In this document: positions 7,128-16,182 of the stretch, one piece after another | Layout: every line of letters starts with the position of its first letter | Position numbering within the stretch: the first letter of the stretch is position 1 | Assembly: GCA_946221915.1 (NCBI GenBank) | Contig: CAMIKG010000030.1 | Location: forward strand, 1 to 51,537 | DNA from: an uncultured Erwinia sp. | GTDB lineage: Bacteria; Pseudomonadota; Gammaproteobacteria; Enterobacterales; Enterobacteriaceae | Length of the DNA stretch: 51,537 nucleotides | Direction: 5' to 3' | The notes under the pieces: model-generated | What the model was told of the DNA's origin: nothing | The model's input: the letters and a program-made list of their open reading frames with translations, nothing else | Databases searched by the model: none | Position numbers and translations under genes: made by a program

Positions 7128-8564
7128 ATGAAAAAAACAACCTTAGTATTGAGCGCACTGGCTCTGAGCCTGGGTATGGCGATGAATCCAGTGACAGCCA
7201 GCGCCGCAGAAACGGCGTCCTCTTCCACTCAGCAGCTGCCAAGCCTGGCGCCAATGCTGGAAAAAGTGATGCCGTCCGTGGTGAGCATTAACGTGGAAGG
7301 CAGCACAACGGTGCGCACACCGCGTCTGCCGCAGCAGTTCCAGCAATTCTTTGGTGATAATTCGCCTTTCTGTCAGGATGGCTCGCCTTTCCAGAGCTCG
7401 CCAATGTGTCAGGGCGGTGGCGCTGACGGCCAGGATGGCGATAACACCCAGCAGGAGAAATTCCGTGCGCTTGGCTCCGGCGTGGTGATTGATGCCGCGA
7501 AAGGTTATGTCGTCACCAACAACCACGTGGTGGATAATGCGACAAAAATTCAGGTACAGCTGAGCGACGGGCGCAAATATGACGCCAAGGTGATCGGTAA
7601 AGATCCGCGTTCTGATATCGCGCTGATCCAGCTGCAGGACTTTAAAAATCTGACGGCGATTAAGCTGGCGGATTCCGACGATCTGCGCGTCGGTGATTAT
7701 ACCGTGGCGATTGGTAACCCGTATGGGCTCGGTGAAACCGTGACGTCCGGCATTGTCTCCGCGCTCGGCCGCAGCGGCCTGAACGTCGAGAATTATGAAA
7801 ACTTTATTCAGACCGATGCGGCGATTAACCGCGGTAACTCCGGTGGCGCGCTGGTCAATCTGAACGGCGATCTGATCGGTATTAATACCGCGATTCTGGC
7901 GCCGGACGGCGGCAACATCGGCATCGGCTTTGCGATCCCGAGTAATATGGTGAAAAACCTCACGGCGCAGATGGTGGAGTATGGCCAGGTGAAACGCGGT
8001 GAGCTGGGGATTATGGGCACCGAGCTGAACTCCGAACTGGCAAAAGCGATGAAGGTGGATGCTCAGCGCGGCGCCTTTGTCAGCCAGGTGCTGCCAAACT
8101 CCTCCGCAGCGAAAGCGGGCATCAAAGCCGGCGACGTGGTGGTGTCGATCAACAAGAAACCGATCTCCAGCTTCTCGGCGCTGCGTGCGCAAATCGGTAC
8201 GCTGCCGGTGGGCAGCAAACTGGAACTGGGCCTGCTGCGTGACGGCAAACCGGTTACCGTGAACGTTGAGTTGCAGCAGAGCACGCAGAACAAAGTGGAG
8301 TCCGGCAATATCTACACTGGTATTGAAGGGGCCGAGCTGAGTAATGTGGAAGTGAAAGGTCAGAAAGGCGTGAAGGTCGACAGCGTGAAGCCAAACACCG
8401 CGGCGGCGCGTATCGGTCTGAAGAAGGATGACGTGATCCTGGGCGTTAACCAGCAGCCGGTGACCAACCTTGGCGAGCTGCGTAAAATCCTCGACAGCAA
8501 ACCGTCGGTGCTGGCGCTGAGCATTCTGCGCGGCGACAGCTCCATCTATCTGGTCATGCAGTAA
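7128..8564 (+). CDS. degP: periplasmic serine endoprotease/chaperone DegP
   Basis: HtrA-family protease that degrades misfolded envelope proteins and chaperones outer-membrane proteins in the periplasm. The 478-residue precursor has a signal peptide (about 1-26, ending ASA). A trypsin-like domain follows with catalytic triad H133 (NNHVVDN), D163 (RSDIAL) and S238 (GNSGGAL), then two PDZ domains. The LA loop contains the cysteine pair FCQDG...MCQGG typical of DegP rather than DegQ. The ATG at 7128 was preferred over 7104 because the signal peptide starts there. A sigma-E promoter lies upstream and an intrinsic terminator directly downstream. Confidence 0.98.
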   Translation: MKKTTLVLSALALSLGMAMNPVTASAAETASSSTQQLPSLAPMLEKVMPSVVSINVEGSTTVRTPRLPQQFQQFFGDNSPFCQDGSPFQSSPMCQGGGADGQDGDNTQQEKFRALGSGVVIDAAKGYVVTNNHVVDNATKIQVQLSDGRKYDAKVIGKDPRSDIALIQLQDFKNLTAIKLADSDDLRVGDYTVAIGNPYGLGETVTSGIVSALGRSGLNVENYENFIQTDAAINRGNSGGALVNLNGDLIGINTAILAPDGGNIGIGFAIPSNMVKNLTAQMVEYGQVKRGELGIMGTELNSELAKAMKVDAQRGAFVSQVLPNSSAAKAGIKAGDVVVSINKKPISSFSALRAQIGTLPVGSKLELGLLRDGKPVTVNVELQQSTQNKVESGNIYTGIEGAELSNVEVKGQKGVKVDSVKPNTAAARIGLKKDDVILGVNQQPVTNLGELRKILDSKPSVLALSILRGDSSIYLVMQ

Positions 8565-8572
8565 CTCCTGGC

Positions 8573-8602
8573 GTGCCGCGGCGCTGTTCGCGGCACGTTT
8601 TT
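8573..8602 (+). terminator. intrinsic terminator of degP
   Basis: GTGCCGCG (8573-8580) pairs perfectly with CGCGGCAC (8589-8596) across an 8-base loop and is followed by GTTTTT. It starts 8 bases after the degP stop. Confidence 0.85.
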
Positions 8603-8733
8603 CCCTTCCTGCACTTCATCTGTGATGTTCCCCGCAATTTTTGCAGCTAATGCACAGCTCTGTGCGTTTGCACAATGTTTCACCCCAGACTCCCCGGTAT
8701 GCTGAATATCCCTATGCTTTACAGGAGTGTTTG

Positions 8734-9891
8734 ATGGCCACCTATCATCTCGACGCCCGCCTTGCCCAGGATATTGTTGCCCGGACGATGAAAATTATTG
8801 ACAGCAATGTCAACGTGATGGATGCGCGGGGCCGTATTGTGGGCAGCGGCGATCGGGAACGTATTGGGGAAATGCACGAAGGCGCACTGCTGGCACTGTC
8901 GCAGGCGCGCGTGGTGGATATTGACGACGCGGTGGCGAAGCACCTGCATGGCGTACGTCCCGGAGTAAATTTACCGCTGCGCATCGACGGTGAGATTGTC
9001 GGCGTGATTGGCCTGACCGGCGATCCGGTCGCGCTGCGCCACTATGGCGAGCTGGTGTGCATGACCGCCGAGATGATGCTGGAGCAGGCGCGTCTGCTGC
9101 ATATGCTGGCGCAGGACAGCCGTCTGCGTGAAGAGCTGGTGCTGAACCTGATCCGCAACGAAACCCTGACGCCAGCGCTGACCGACTGGGCACAGCGGCT
9201 GGGCATCGACCTCAATCAGCCGCGTGTGGTGGCGGTGGTGGAAGTGGACAGCGGACAGCTGGGCGTCGATAGTGCGATGTCCGAACTGCAGCAGCTGCAG
9301 ACCCTGCTGACCACGCCGGAACGCGATAACCTGATCGCGATTGTTTCCCTCACCGAGATGGTGGTGCTGAAACCGGCGCTGAATGTACATGGCCGTCACG
9401 ATCAGGACGATCACCGGCGTCGCGTGGAGCAGCTGCTGTCGCGTATGAAAGAGAGCGGCCATTTACGTATCCGCATTGCGCTGGGCAATTACTTTACCGG
9501 GCCGGGCAGTATTGCGCGCTCTTACCGCACCGCGCATACCACCATGCTGGTCGGTAAACAGCGCATGCCGGAACAGCGCAGCTATTTCTATCAGGATCTG
9601 GTGTTGCCGGTGCTGCTGGACAGTCTGCGCGGCGGCTGGCAGGCGAATGAGTTATCGCGTCCGCTGGCAAAGCTGAAGGCGCTGGATACCAATGGCCTGT
9701 TGCGGCGCACGCTGATTTCCTGGTTCAGTAATAACGTCCAGCCCTCCGCAACGGCGAAGGCGCTGTTTATCCACCGTAATACCCTGGAGTATCGGCTGAA
9801 CCGTATTTCTGAGCTGACGGGGTTAAATCTGAGTAACTTTGACGACAGGCTGTTGCTGTATGTGGCGCTGCAGCTGGATGAGCAGCCTTGA
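8734..9891 (+). CDS. cdaR: sugar diacid utilization regulator CdaR
   Basis: Transcriptional activator that responds to glucarate, galactarate or glycerate and in E. coli turns on gar, gud and related genes; none of those targets is in this window. The 385-residue protein has an N-terminal diacid-recognition domain (about 1-135, starting HLDARLAQDIVART), a central region, and a C-terminal PucR-type helix-turn-helix (about 330-375) with the hallmark ALFIHRNTLEYRLNRI. ATG 8734 follows ACAGGAG and gives the E. coli-like start MATYHLDARLAQ; an upstream in-frame ATG at 8641 is unlikely. It faces yaeH convergently. Confidence 0.95.
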   Translation: MATYHLDARLAQDIVARTMKIIDSNVNVMDARGRIVGSGDRERIGEMHEGALLALSQARVVDIDDAVAKHLHGVRPGVNLPLRIDGEIVGVIGLTGDPVALRHYGELVCMTAEMMLEQARLLHMLAQDSRLREELVLNLIRNETLTPALTDWAQRLGIDLNQPRVVAVVEVDSGQLGVDSAMSELQQLQTLLTTPERDNLIAIVSLTEMVVLKPALNVHGRHDQDDHRRRVEQLLSRMKESGHLRIRIALGNYFTGPGSIARSYRTAHTTMLVGKQRMPEQRSYFYQDLVLPVLLDSLRGGWQANELSRPLAKLKALDTNGLLRRTLISWFSNNVQPSATAKALFIHRNTLEYRLNRISELTGLNLSNFDDRLLLYVALQLDEQP

Positions 9892-9900
9892 GTGAGAGGC

Positions 9901-9920
9901 GGGCGGAACGATTTCCGCCC
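9901..9920. terminator. hairpin between convergent cdaR and yaeH
   Basis: GGGCGGAA and TTCCGCCC form a perfect 8-bp stem with a 4-base loop, midway between two converging genes. Neither side has a clear U-run, so it may be a weak bidirectional terminator. Confidence 0.5.
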
Positions 9921-9930
9921 GTGATGCGGA

Positions 9931-10323
9931 TTAGCGACCGTTACGGGTTAATTTTTCCAGGTCGGATTCAATCTCGGTGATTTTGTTGGAGACCACGCTC
10001 TCCAGATGACGCAGATCGTCAAGGATCTTACGTTTCAGATCCACTTCCACCTGATCGCGCTGACAAATCTGATCCAGCTCATCAATCACATAGCGCAGAT
10101 TGGGGCTAATCTCCTGCACTTCTTTATAACCCTGGCCGAGGCTGTCGCCGACCACCGTTTTGCGCTGGCGTGGATATTTAAACTTCACGCTTTTCGCGAA
10201 AAACTCGCCTTTATCTTTGCGGAAATAGATTTTCAGGATGTCGTTGCTGGCTTCCTGACGCAGGCTGTAACGGTCGATGTCATCGGGATTGGAAATACCC
10301 AGACTCTTCAAATTATCATACAT
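9931..10323 (-). CDS. yaeH: UPF0325 family protein YaeH
   Basis: A conserved enterobacterial protein of unknown function. The 130-residue product matches E. coli YaeH nearly throughout (MYDNLKSLGI start, QKTV-type basic stretch KYPRQRKTVV near 50-60, LKRKILDDLRHLESVV near 95-110). The C-terminal third is strongly charged and heptad-like, suggesting a short coiled coil. There is no signal peptide or membrane segment, so it is probably cytoplasmic. It is a single gene, convergent with cdaR, with a repeat-bearing gap upstream. Confidence 0.93.
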   Translation of the reverse strand: MYDNLKSLGISNPDDIDRYSLRQEASNDILKIYFRKDKGEFFAKSVKFKYPRQRKTVVGDSLGQGYKEVQEISPNLRYVIDELDQICQRDQVEVDLKRKILDDLRHLESVVSNKITEIESDLEKLTRNGR

Positions 10324-10344
10324 AGAATCAGATCCTTATGCGGG

Positions 10345-10490
10345 AAAGTGTCGTTTCGGCTGCGCGGCGCAAATACTGCGTTGTGCAGTGCTCGTCATCC
10401 TCACGTACTACGTGTACGTTCCGGTGACTGCGCGCTGTACGCCTTGTCTTTGCTTTGCTCGCTCGTCCCGTACTCAGGTGAGTATATGTG
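10345..10490. repeat. palindromic intergenic repeat upstream of yaeH
   Basis: The 332-bp gap between yaeH and dapD (10324-10655) holds no convincing gene. Its centre is a perfect palindrome, ACGTAC-TACGT-GTACGT (10403-10419), nested in weaker outer pairing (CAGT at 10386 with ACTG at 10427). The flanking sequence has the repetitive look of dispersed enterobacterial intergenic elements. A 109-codon reading frame across it has no family features and starts inside yaeH. E. coli has yaeI here; nothing in these bases resembles it. The repeat-family assignment is inference. Confidence 0.4.
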
Positions 10491-10624
10491 AAAATGAAAA
10501 AAGCTTGCGGAAGAGCGCACTGCGCTTAACTGGCGCGGATTATCGCCTGGAATATAAACAAACGCATCTGTTTATTCGTTGCGCAAAACAACTCGGCGGG
10601 CAGTGATGTGTAAAGAAAAGATGA

Positions 10625-10645
10625 CGGGCCACGGAGTGTGGCCCG
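10625..10645 (-). terminator. hairpin downstream of dapD
   Basis: CGGGCCAC and GTGGCCCG form a perfect 8-bp stem with a 5-base loop, 11 bases past the dapD stop. On the minus strand it is followed by UCAUCUUUUCUUU, a broken U-tract compatible with intrinsic termination. Confidence 0.7.
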
Positions 10646-10655
10646 GGGAGAAAAC

Positions 10656-11480
10656 TTAGTCGATGGTGCGCAGCAGTTCGTTGATGCCCACTTTGCCACG
10701 GGTTTTGGCGTCGACTTTTTTCACGATAACCGCACAGTACAGGCTGTAGCTGCCATCTTTAGAAGGCAGGTTGCCGGAAACCACCACGGAGCCCGCTGGT
10801 ACGCGGCCGTAATGCACTTCGCCGGTTTCACGATCGTAGATTTTGGTGCTCTGGCCGATATACACGCCCATAGAGATCACCGCACCTTCTTCCACGATCA
10901 CGCCTTCCACGATTTCAGAACGCGCGCCGATGAAGCAGTTGTCTTCGATGATGGTTGGGTTTGCCTGCAGTGGCTCCAGAACGCCACCAATGCCCACGCC
11001 GCCAGACAGGTGCACATTTTTACCAATCTGCGCGCAGGAACCCACGGTAGCCCAGGTATCCACCATCGAGCCTTCATCGACATACGCGCCGATGTTGACG
11101 TAAGACGGCATCAGTACGGTGTTACGGGCGATAAACGCACCCTGACGCACGGCCGCTGGCGGCACGACGCGGAAACCTTCGTTTTTAAAGCGAGCTTCGT
11201 CGTAATCGGCGAATTTCATTGGCACTTTGTCGTAGTAACGACTCTCAGCACCGTCAATTACCTGATTGTCATTGATGCGGAAAGAGAGCAGTACCGCTTT
11301 CTTCAGCCACTGGTGAGTGACCCACTGGCCGTCGATTTTCTCGGCTACGCGCAGAGCGCCGCTGTCCAGCAGGCTGATCACCTGGTTAACCGCTTCGCGG
11401 GTCACGCTGTCAGCGTTGGCTGGGGTGATTTCGGCACGGCGTTCAAAAGCCGCTTCAATAACATTCTGCAATTGTTGCAT
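10656..11480 (-). CDS. dapD: tetrahydrodipicolinate N-succinyltransferase DapD
   Basis: Transfers succinyl from succinyl-CoA to tetrahydrodipicolinate, a committed step of the succinylase branch to meso-diaminopimelate and lysine (cell wall and protein). The 274-residue protein has an N-terminal helical domain and a left-handed beta-helix of hexapeptide repeats from about 105 to 240 (VNIGAYVDEGSMVDTWATVG and following), ending in the usual C-terminal VKKVDAKTRGKVGINELLRTID. The length equals that of E. coli. It lies 75 bp downstream of glnD on the same strand and has a hairpin terminator. Confidence 0.98.
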   Translation of the reverse strand: MQQLQNVIEAAFERRAEITPANADSVTREAVNQVISLLDSGALRVAEKIDGQWVTHQWLKKAVLLSFRINDNQVIDGAESRYYDKVPMKFADYDEARFKNEGFRVVPPAAVRQGAFIARNTVLMPSYVNIGAYVDEGSMVDTWATVGSCAQIGKNVHLSGGVGIGGVLEPLQANPTIIEDNCFIGARSEIVEGVIVEEGAVISMGVYIGQSTKIYDRETGEVHYGRVPAGSVVVSGNLPSKDGSYSLYCAVIVKKVDAKTRGKVGINELLRTID

Positions 11481-11555
11481 GAGGTAACGTTTCCTGTATC
11501 AAATCCTGTGGCCGGAGAGACCCATCCGCAGGAGGGAGTAAAAAGTAAATCTCGG

Positions 11556-14210
11556 TCACACTTTATCGTTTGGATTAAGTGCTTCTGTCAACCGTTGTTG
11601 CAGCACATCGCATAATTCGCCATCAAGCGCGCGACGATCGCTGTTGGCGAGAATAAATAAATCTTCCACGCGTTCGCCGATGGTACTGATGCGCGCGCCA
11701 TGCAGTGATACGCCCAAATCGGAGAACACTTCACCGACCCGCGCCAGCAGGCCTGGCTGATCCAGCGCCACCAGTTCCATATAGGTGCGGCGGTCAGTGT
11801 GGGCCGGCAGGAAGTTGACGGCGGTATCGACATTAAAATGTTTCAGTTTCGCCGACTGACGACGGGTACGCGGCGGCGTCCACGTCGTTTGCGTGATCGC
11901 CTGCTCCAGCGCCTGCCGGATCAGCGGGTGACGATCCGGCGCCAGCGGGCTGCCGTCTGGCTCCAGCACAATAAAGGTGTCCATCGCCATGCCGTCGCGG
12001 CTGGTAAAGATCTGTGCATCATGCACACTCAGATTACGGCGATCCAGCTCACCGGCGACAGCGGCAAACAGATAGGGGCGATCCGGGCTCCAGATAAAGA
12101 TCTCTGTGCCACCGCGGGTTGCCTGCGGGCTGACCAGCACCAGCGGCTGTTTCAGATCGTGATGCAGCAGGTGGCGCGCATGCCACGCCAGCTGGTTTGG
12201 CGTATGGCGCAGGAAATAGTCAGCGCGACAGCGTCCCCAGATATCGTGCAGCGCTTCTTCATCAATATTGTCCATGCGCAGCAGCGCCAGCGCCTGCAGG
12301 CGGTGATGGCGCACGCGTTCGCGCAGATCCGGACTGTTGTCCATGCCGCGGCGCAGCTGTTTTTCGGTGGCGAAAAACAGTTCGCGCAGCAGGCTTTGCT
12401 TCCAGCTGTTCCACAGGGTTTCGTTGGTGGCGCAGATATCCGCCACCGTCAGGCACACCAGGTAACGCAGCTGGTTTTCATTCTGCATCACTTCGGCAAA
12501 CTGCTGGATAACCGTCGGGTCCTGAATATCCCGGCGTTGCGCGGTGACCGACATCAGCAAGTGATGACGCACCAGCCAGGCGACCAGCTGCATTTCGCGC
12601 GAATTGAGGCCGTGTAATTCAGCAAATTCCAGCACATCCTGCGCGCCGAGAATCGAGTGGTCGCCGCCGCGTCCTTTGGCGATATCGTGAAACAGCGCCG
12701 CCATCAGCAGCAGTTCCAGCTGCGGCAGGCGCGGCCAGAGTTCGACGCACAGCGGATGGCGCGGCCGCGTGGCTTCATTCGCAAAGCTTTCCAGCTTTTG
12801 CAGCACGCGAATCGTATGCTCATCAACCGTATAGGCGTGGAACAGGTCAAACTGCATCTGGCCAACAATATTGCCCCACTGCGGCATATAGGCCCACAGC
12901 ACACTGTGGCGATGCATTGGCACCAGCGCACGACTGACAGCGCCGGGATGACGCAGGATATCGAGAAACAGCTGTCGCGCCTGCGGAATCATGCACAGCG
13001 GCTCTTTCAGATGGCGGCGGGCATGGCGCAGCTGGCGCAGTGTAGTCGAATAGATGCCGCTGATATGCTGATTGCGCACCATGGTGTAAAACATGCGCAT
13101 AATCGCTTCCGGCTGGCGTTCGAACAGCGTTTCATCACGCAGGTCGATCAGATTGCCGCGCAGCTGGAAATCATCATCAATCGGTCGTGGTTTCTCATCT
13201 GCACCCAGCGCCAGGATCGCTTCATCAAACAGCTGCAGCAGCATCTGGTTCAGCTCGGTGATACGGCGGGTGACGCGATAAAAATCCTTCATCATCCGCT
13301 CAACGGGTTCGTTGCCTTCGCCCTGATAATTCAGGCGCTGCGCCACATTCAGCTGGCGGTCAAACAAAAGACGGTTGTCATAGCGTGTCAGTGTCAGATG
13401 CAGAGCAAAGCGGATGCGCCACAGGAAGCACTGGCACTCCAGCAGTTCGTTGCATTCGGCCTGGGTCAGGAAGCCAAAACCGACCATTTGATTGATCGAC
13501 GTGGCGCCAAAATGGCGACGGGCGACCCACTGCAGCGTGTGGATGTCGCGCAGGCCACCGGGGCTGCTTTTGATATCCGGCTCCAGATTGTAGCTGGTGC
13601 CGTGGTAGCGGGTGTGGCGCTCCTGCTGCTCGGTGATTTTGGCGGCAAAAAAGTCGGCGGAGGGCCAGAAACCGTCGCTGAAGACGTTCTTCTGCATTTC
13701 GAGAAACAGCGCGACATCGCCGGTCAGCATGCGGGATTCGATCAGATTGGTAGCGACTGTCAGGTCGGAAAGTCCCTCCTGCAGGCACTCTGCCAGCGAA
13801 CGCACGCTATGGCCGACTTCCAGTTTCAGATCCCATAATAGCGTCAGCAACTGGCCGCTGCGCTGTGCGGCATCGTCATCCAGCGGCGCACGGCTGAGGA
13901 TCAACACGTCAATATCCGACAGCGGATGCAGTTCACCGCGCCCGTAGCCGCCCACCGCGACCAGCGCGATATCTTTCATCGCCTTAAAGCCGTAGAAACG
14001 CCACAGGCGGCGCAACAGCCGGTCAATAAATTTGGTGCGTGCGGCGATCAACTCTTCCGCCGCGATACCGGCGTCGAAGGCATCCGCCAGCGACTGATTA
14101 AACGCGTCCAGTTGCTGTTTCAGGATGTCCCGCGTCAATTGCGCGTCATCCCACTGGAGCGGAGACTCCCGCAGCCCACGGTGTGTTTGTTCTGTCACGC
14201 TATTGCTCAT
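11556..14210 (-). CDS. glnD: bifunctional [protein-PII] uridylyltransferase/uridylyl-removing enzyme GlnD
   Basis: Glutamine sensor of the nitrogen cascade. It uridylylates PII (GlnB and GlnK) when glutamine is low and removes UMP when it is high. Domain order in the 884 residues is as in the family: nucleotidyltransferase domain with GGYGRGELHPLSDIDVLIL (about 88-106), PII-linker region, HD hydrolase domain with HDIAKGRGGDH (about 515), and two C-terminal ACT domains for glutamine sensing (from about 705 and 815). The start MSNSVTEQ follows the map terminator, so glnD probably has its own promoter as well as read-through. dapD follows 75 bp downstream. Confidence 0.97.
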   Translation of the reverse strand: MSNSVTEQTHRGLRESPLQWDDAQLTRDILKQQLDAFNQSLADAFDAGIAAEELIAARTKFIDRLLRRLWRFYGFKAMKDIALVAVGGYGRGELHPLSDIDVLILSRAPLDDDAAQRSGQLLTLLWDLKLEVGHSVRSLAECLQEGLSDLTVATNLIESRMLTGDVALFLEMQKNVFSDGFWPSADFFAAKITEQQERHTRYHGTSYNLEPDIKSSPGGLRDIHTLQWVARRHFGATSINQMVGFGFLTQAECNELLECQCFLWRIRFALHLTLTRYDNRLLFDRQLNVAQRLNYQGEGNEPVERMMKDFYRVTRRITELNQMLLQLFDEAILALGADEKPRPIDDDFQLRGNLIDLRDETLFERQPEAIMRMFYTMVRNQHISGIYSTTLRQLRHARRHLKEPLCMIPQARQLFLDILRHPGAVSRALVPMHRHSVLWAYMPQWGNIVGQMQFDLFHAYTVDEHTIRVLQKLESFANEATRPRHPLCVELWPRLPQLELLLMAALFHDIAKGRGGDHSILGAQDVLEFAELHGLNSREMQLVAWLVRHHLLMSVTAQRRDIQDPTVIQQFAEVMQNENQLRYLVCLTVADICATNETLWNSWKQSLLRELFFATEKQLRRGMDNSPDLRERVRHHRLQALALLRMDNIDEEALHDIWGRCRADYFLRHTPNQLAWHARHLLHHDLKQPLVLVSPQATRGGTEIFIWSPDRPYLFAAVAGELDRRNLSVHDAQIFTSRDGMAMDTFIVLEPDGSPLAPDRHPLIRQALEQAITQTTWTPPRTRRQSAKLKHFNVDTAVNFLPAHTDRRTYMELVALDQPGLLARVGEVFSDLGVSLHGARISTIGERVEDLFILANSDRRALDGELCDVLQQRLTEALNPNDKV

Positions 14211-14243
14211 CTGCGCTCTCTCTGTGGGGGAAGGTTGCGGCCA

Positions 14244-14270
14244 TAAAAAAGCCGGCTGCGGAGCCGGCTT
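14244..14270 (-). terminator. intrinsic terminator of map
   Basis: AAGCCGGCT and AGCCGGCTT (14249-14257 with 14262-14270) form a perfect 9-bp stem with a 4-base loop, followed on the minus strand by a run of six U residues. It separates map from glnD. Confidence 0.85.
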
Positions 14271-14297
14271 CGGATTACGTTGCGTCAGGGGCGGGGA

Positions 14298-15092
14298 TTA
14301 GCCCTCGTTGACCAGCACTCTTTCGATGGTGTCGTCTTTACGCAGCGTGAGAATTTCACAGCCGTTTTCAGTCACCACAATAGTATGCTCGTACTGCGCG
14401 GACAAGCTGCGATCTTTAGTTTTTACCGTCCAGCCATCTTTCATGCTGCGAATGCGGTAATCGCCTGCGTTCACCATCGGCTCAATGGTAAAGGTCATGC
14501 CAGCCTGCAGCACCACACCGCCATCATCCGCATCATAGTGCAGCACCTGTGGCTCTTCATGGAAGCCTTTACCGATGCCATGGCCGCAGTATTCACGCAC
14601 CACGGAGAAGTCCTGCGCCTCTACAAATTTCTGGATCTCACGACCCAGCTCACGCAGGCGAATGCCCGGCTTCACCATACGCAGGGCAAGATACAGGCTC
14701 TCCTGAGTCACACGGCACAGGCGCTCACCCAGAATGGTTGGCTTACCGGCGATAAACATCATCGAGGTATCGCCGTGGTATTCATCTTTAATCACCGTGA
14801 CGTCGATATTGACGATATCGCCGTCTTTCAGCACTTTGTCATCGCTGGGAATGCCATGACAGACCACTTCATTCACGGAGATACACACTGATTTCGGAAA
14901 ACCGTGATAGCCGAGGCAGGCGGAAACGGCCTGTTGCTCATTGACAATATACTCATGGCAAAGGCGATCTAATTCCGCCGTGGTAACGCCTGGTTTGACG
15001 TGCGGTCCAATCATCTCCAGCACTTCGGCTGCAAGACGACCAGCGACGCGCATCTTTTCGATTTCTTCCGGGGTTTTTATTGAAATTGCCAT
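14298..15092 (-). CDS. map: type I methionine aminopeptidase
   Basis: Removes the initiator methionine from nascent proteins; essential and cytoplasmic. The 264-residue sequence carries the five metal ligands of the pita-bread fold. D97 (VNIDVTV), D108 (HGDTS) and H171 (CGHGIG) sit at the same numbers as in E. coli, and the glutamates are in FTIEPM and YEHTIVV. The protein begins MAISIKTPEEIEKM as in relatives. It is divergent from rpsB with a 317-bp leader region between them, the E. coli arrangement. Confidence 0.98.
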   Translation of the reverse strand: MAISIKTPEEIEKMRVAGRLAAEVLEMIGPHVKPGVTTAELDRLCHEYIVNEQQAVSACLGYHGFPKSVCISVNEVVCHGIPSDDKVLKDGDIVNIDVTVIKDEYHGDTSMMFIAGKPTILGERLCRVTQESLYLALRMVKPGIRLRELGREIQKFVEAQDFSVVREYCGHGIGKGFHEEPQVLHYDADDGGVVLQAGMTFTIEPMVNAGDYRIRSMKDGWTVKTKDRSLSAQYEHTIVVTENGCEILTLRKDDTIERVLVNEG

Positions 15093-15210
15093 TACTTTTG
15101 TCCGTTGTTGTCGTCATTTTCGACAATAATGATGCTAGTGGCGTCATGTTATCAGCCTGCCCAGGCCGTGCCAAATGCAGTTTGTGCCGCAGCGGGCGGC
15201 TGAACATTTA

Positions 15211-15240
15211 TTGGCGTCACAGGTGACTTTATGGTATAAA
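15211..15240 (+). promoter_or_regulatory. probable rpsB promoter
   Basis: TTGGCG (15211-15216), an 18-base spacer and TATAAA (15235-15240) are followed by the G/C-rich GCGCGCC, a discriminator type associated with stringent (ppGpp) control of ribosomal genes. It implies an rpsB leader of roughly 160 bases. The call is by inspection only. Confidence 0.55.
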
Positions 15241-15316
15241 GCGCGCCGACGATTCTCTGTACGACAGCAATGTCTGACAGGAAACGCATAAATCTCATTA
15301 TGTGTAAATAACACAC

Positions 15317-15409
15317 ACGTATCGACACCATACGCCGGGGTGCCTGTAACAAGGTCGGTTGTAAGGGATACGTGGAGGCTTAACCCCATACATTTATTTA
15401 GAGGTAATC
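15317..15409 (+). promoter_or_regulatory. rpsB leader RNA (S2 autoregulation element, t44-like)
   Basis: The bases ahead of rpsB match the conserved enterobacterial rpsB leader annotated elsewhere as t44/tff. They include GTATCG (15319), GGGGTGCC (15337), GGTCGGTTGTAAGGGATACG (from 15353) and GTGGAGGC followed by AACCCC (15382-15387). GGGGT at 15337 can pair with ACCCC at 15383, and GTATC at 15319 with GATAC at 15367, which sets up the nested fold used by ribosomal protein S2 to repress its own operon. AGAGG at 15400 is the ribosome site for ATG 15410. Confidence 0.7.
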
Positions 15410-16135
15410 ATGGCAACTGTTTCCATGCGCGACATGCTCAAAGCTGGTGTTCACTTCGGTCACCAGACCCGTTACTGGAACCCGAAAATGAAGCCATTCA
15501 TCTTCGGCGCACGTAACAAAGTTCACATCATCAACCTTGAGCAGACCGTACCAATGTTCAACAACGCTCTGGCGGAACTGAACAAGATCGCATCCCGTAA
15601 AGGTAAAATCCTGTTCGTTGGTACTAAGCGCGCTGCAAGCGAAGCGGTGAAAGATTCAGCTCTGAGCTGCGACCAGTTCTTCGTTAACCACCGCTGGTTG
15701 GGTGGTATGCTGACTAACTGGAAAACTGTTCGTCAGTCCATCAAGCGCCTGAAAGATCTGGAAACCCAGTCTCAGGACGGTACTTTCGACAAACTGACCA
15801 AGAAAGAAGCACTGATGCGTGCTCGTGAACTGGCCAAGCTGGAAAACAGCCTGGGTGGTATCAAAGATATGGGCGGTCTGCCGGATGCACTGTTTGTTAT
15901 CGATGCTGATCACGAACACATCGCAATCAAAGAAGCCAACAACCTGGGTATTCCAGTATTCGCGGTTGTTGATACTAACTCTGATCCAGATGGCGTTGAT
16001 TTCGTTATCCCTGGTAACGACGATGCGATCCGTGCTGTAAGCCTGTACCTGACTGCAGTGGCTACCACTGTACGTGAAGGTCGCTCTCAGAACATCGCTG
16101 AGCAGGCTGAAGAGAGCTTCGCTGAAGCTGAATAA
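15410..16135 (+). CDS. rpsB: 30S ribosomal protein S2
   Basis: Essential small-subunit protein that binds late in 30S assembly and recruits S1; excess S2 represses its own operon through the leader. The 241 residues show both S2 signatures, MLKAGVHFGHQTRYWNPKMKPFIFG near the N-terminus and PDALFVIDADHEHIAIKEANNLGIPVFAVVDTN near 160-195, and an acidic tail (EQAEESFAEAE). Codon use is strongly biased, as expected for a highly expressed gene. It is cotranscribed with tsf across a partial terminator. Confidence 0.99.
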   Translation: MATVSMRDMLKAGVHFGHQTRYWNPKMKPFIFGARNKVHIINLEQTVPMFNNALAELNKIASRKGKILFVGTKRAASEAVKDSALSCDQFFVNHRWLGGMLTNWKTVRQSIKRLKDLETQSQDGTFDKLTKKEALMRARELAKLENSLGGIKDMGGLPDALFVIDADHEHIAIKEANNLGIPVFAVVDTNSDPDGVDFVIPGNDDAIRAVSLYLTAVATTVREGRSQNIAEQAEESFAEAE

Positions 16136-16182
16136 TAAGGTTTGCTCGTTACAGAGCCCTTAGAAATCAGATAACGATCTGT

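Noticed and set aside
10277..10606. 109-codon frame across the yaeH-dapD gap as a gene
   Set aside because: It starts inside yaeH, crosses a palindromic repeat, and the sequence has no domain, ribosome site or plausible composition.
10638..11615. 325-codon open frame antisense to dapD
   Set aside because: Composition is the histidine-rich pattern typical of antisense shadows of GC-rich enteric genes; dapD is full length and certain.
11799..13838. long open frames antisense to glnD
   Set aside because: They overlap a complete, domain-verified glnD and show only shadow composition (rich in His, Gln and Arg).
14953..15389. small minus-strand frames in the map-rpsB gap
   Set aside because: The gap is explained by the rpsB promoter and conserved S2 leader; the frames have no ribosome site or homology that I recognise.
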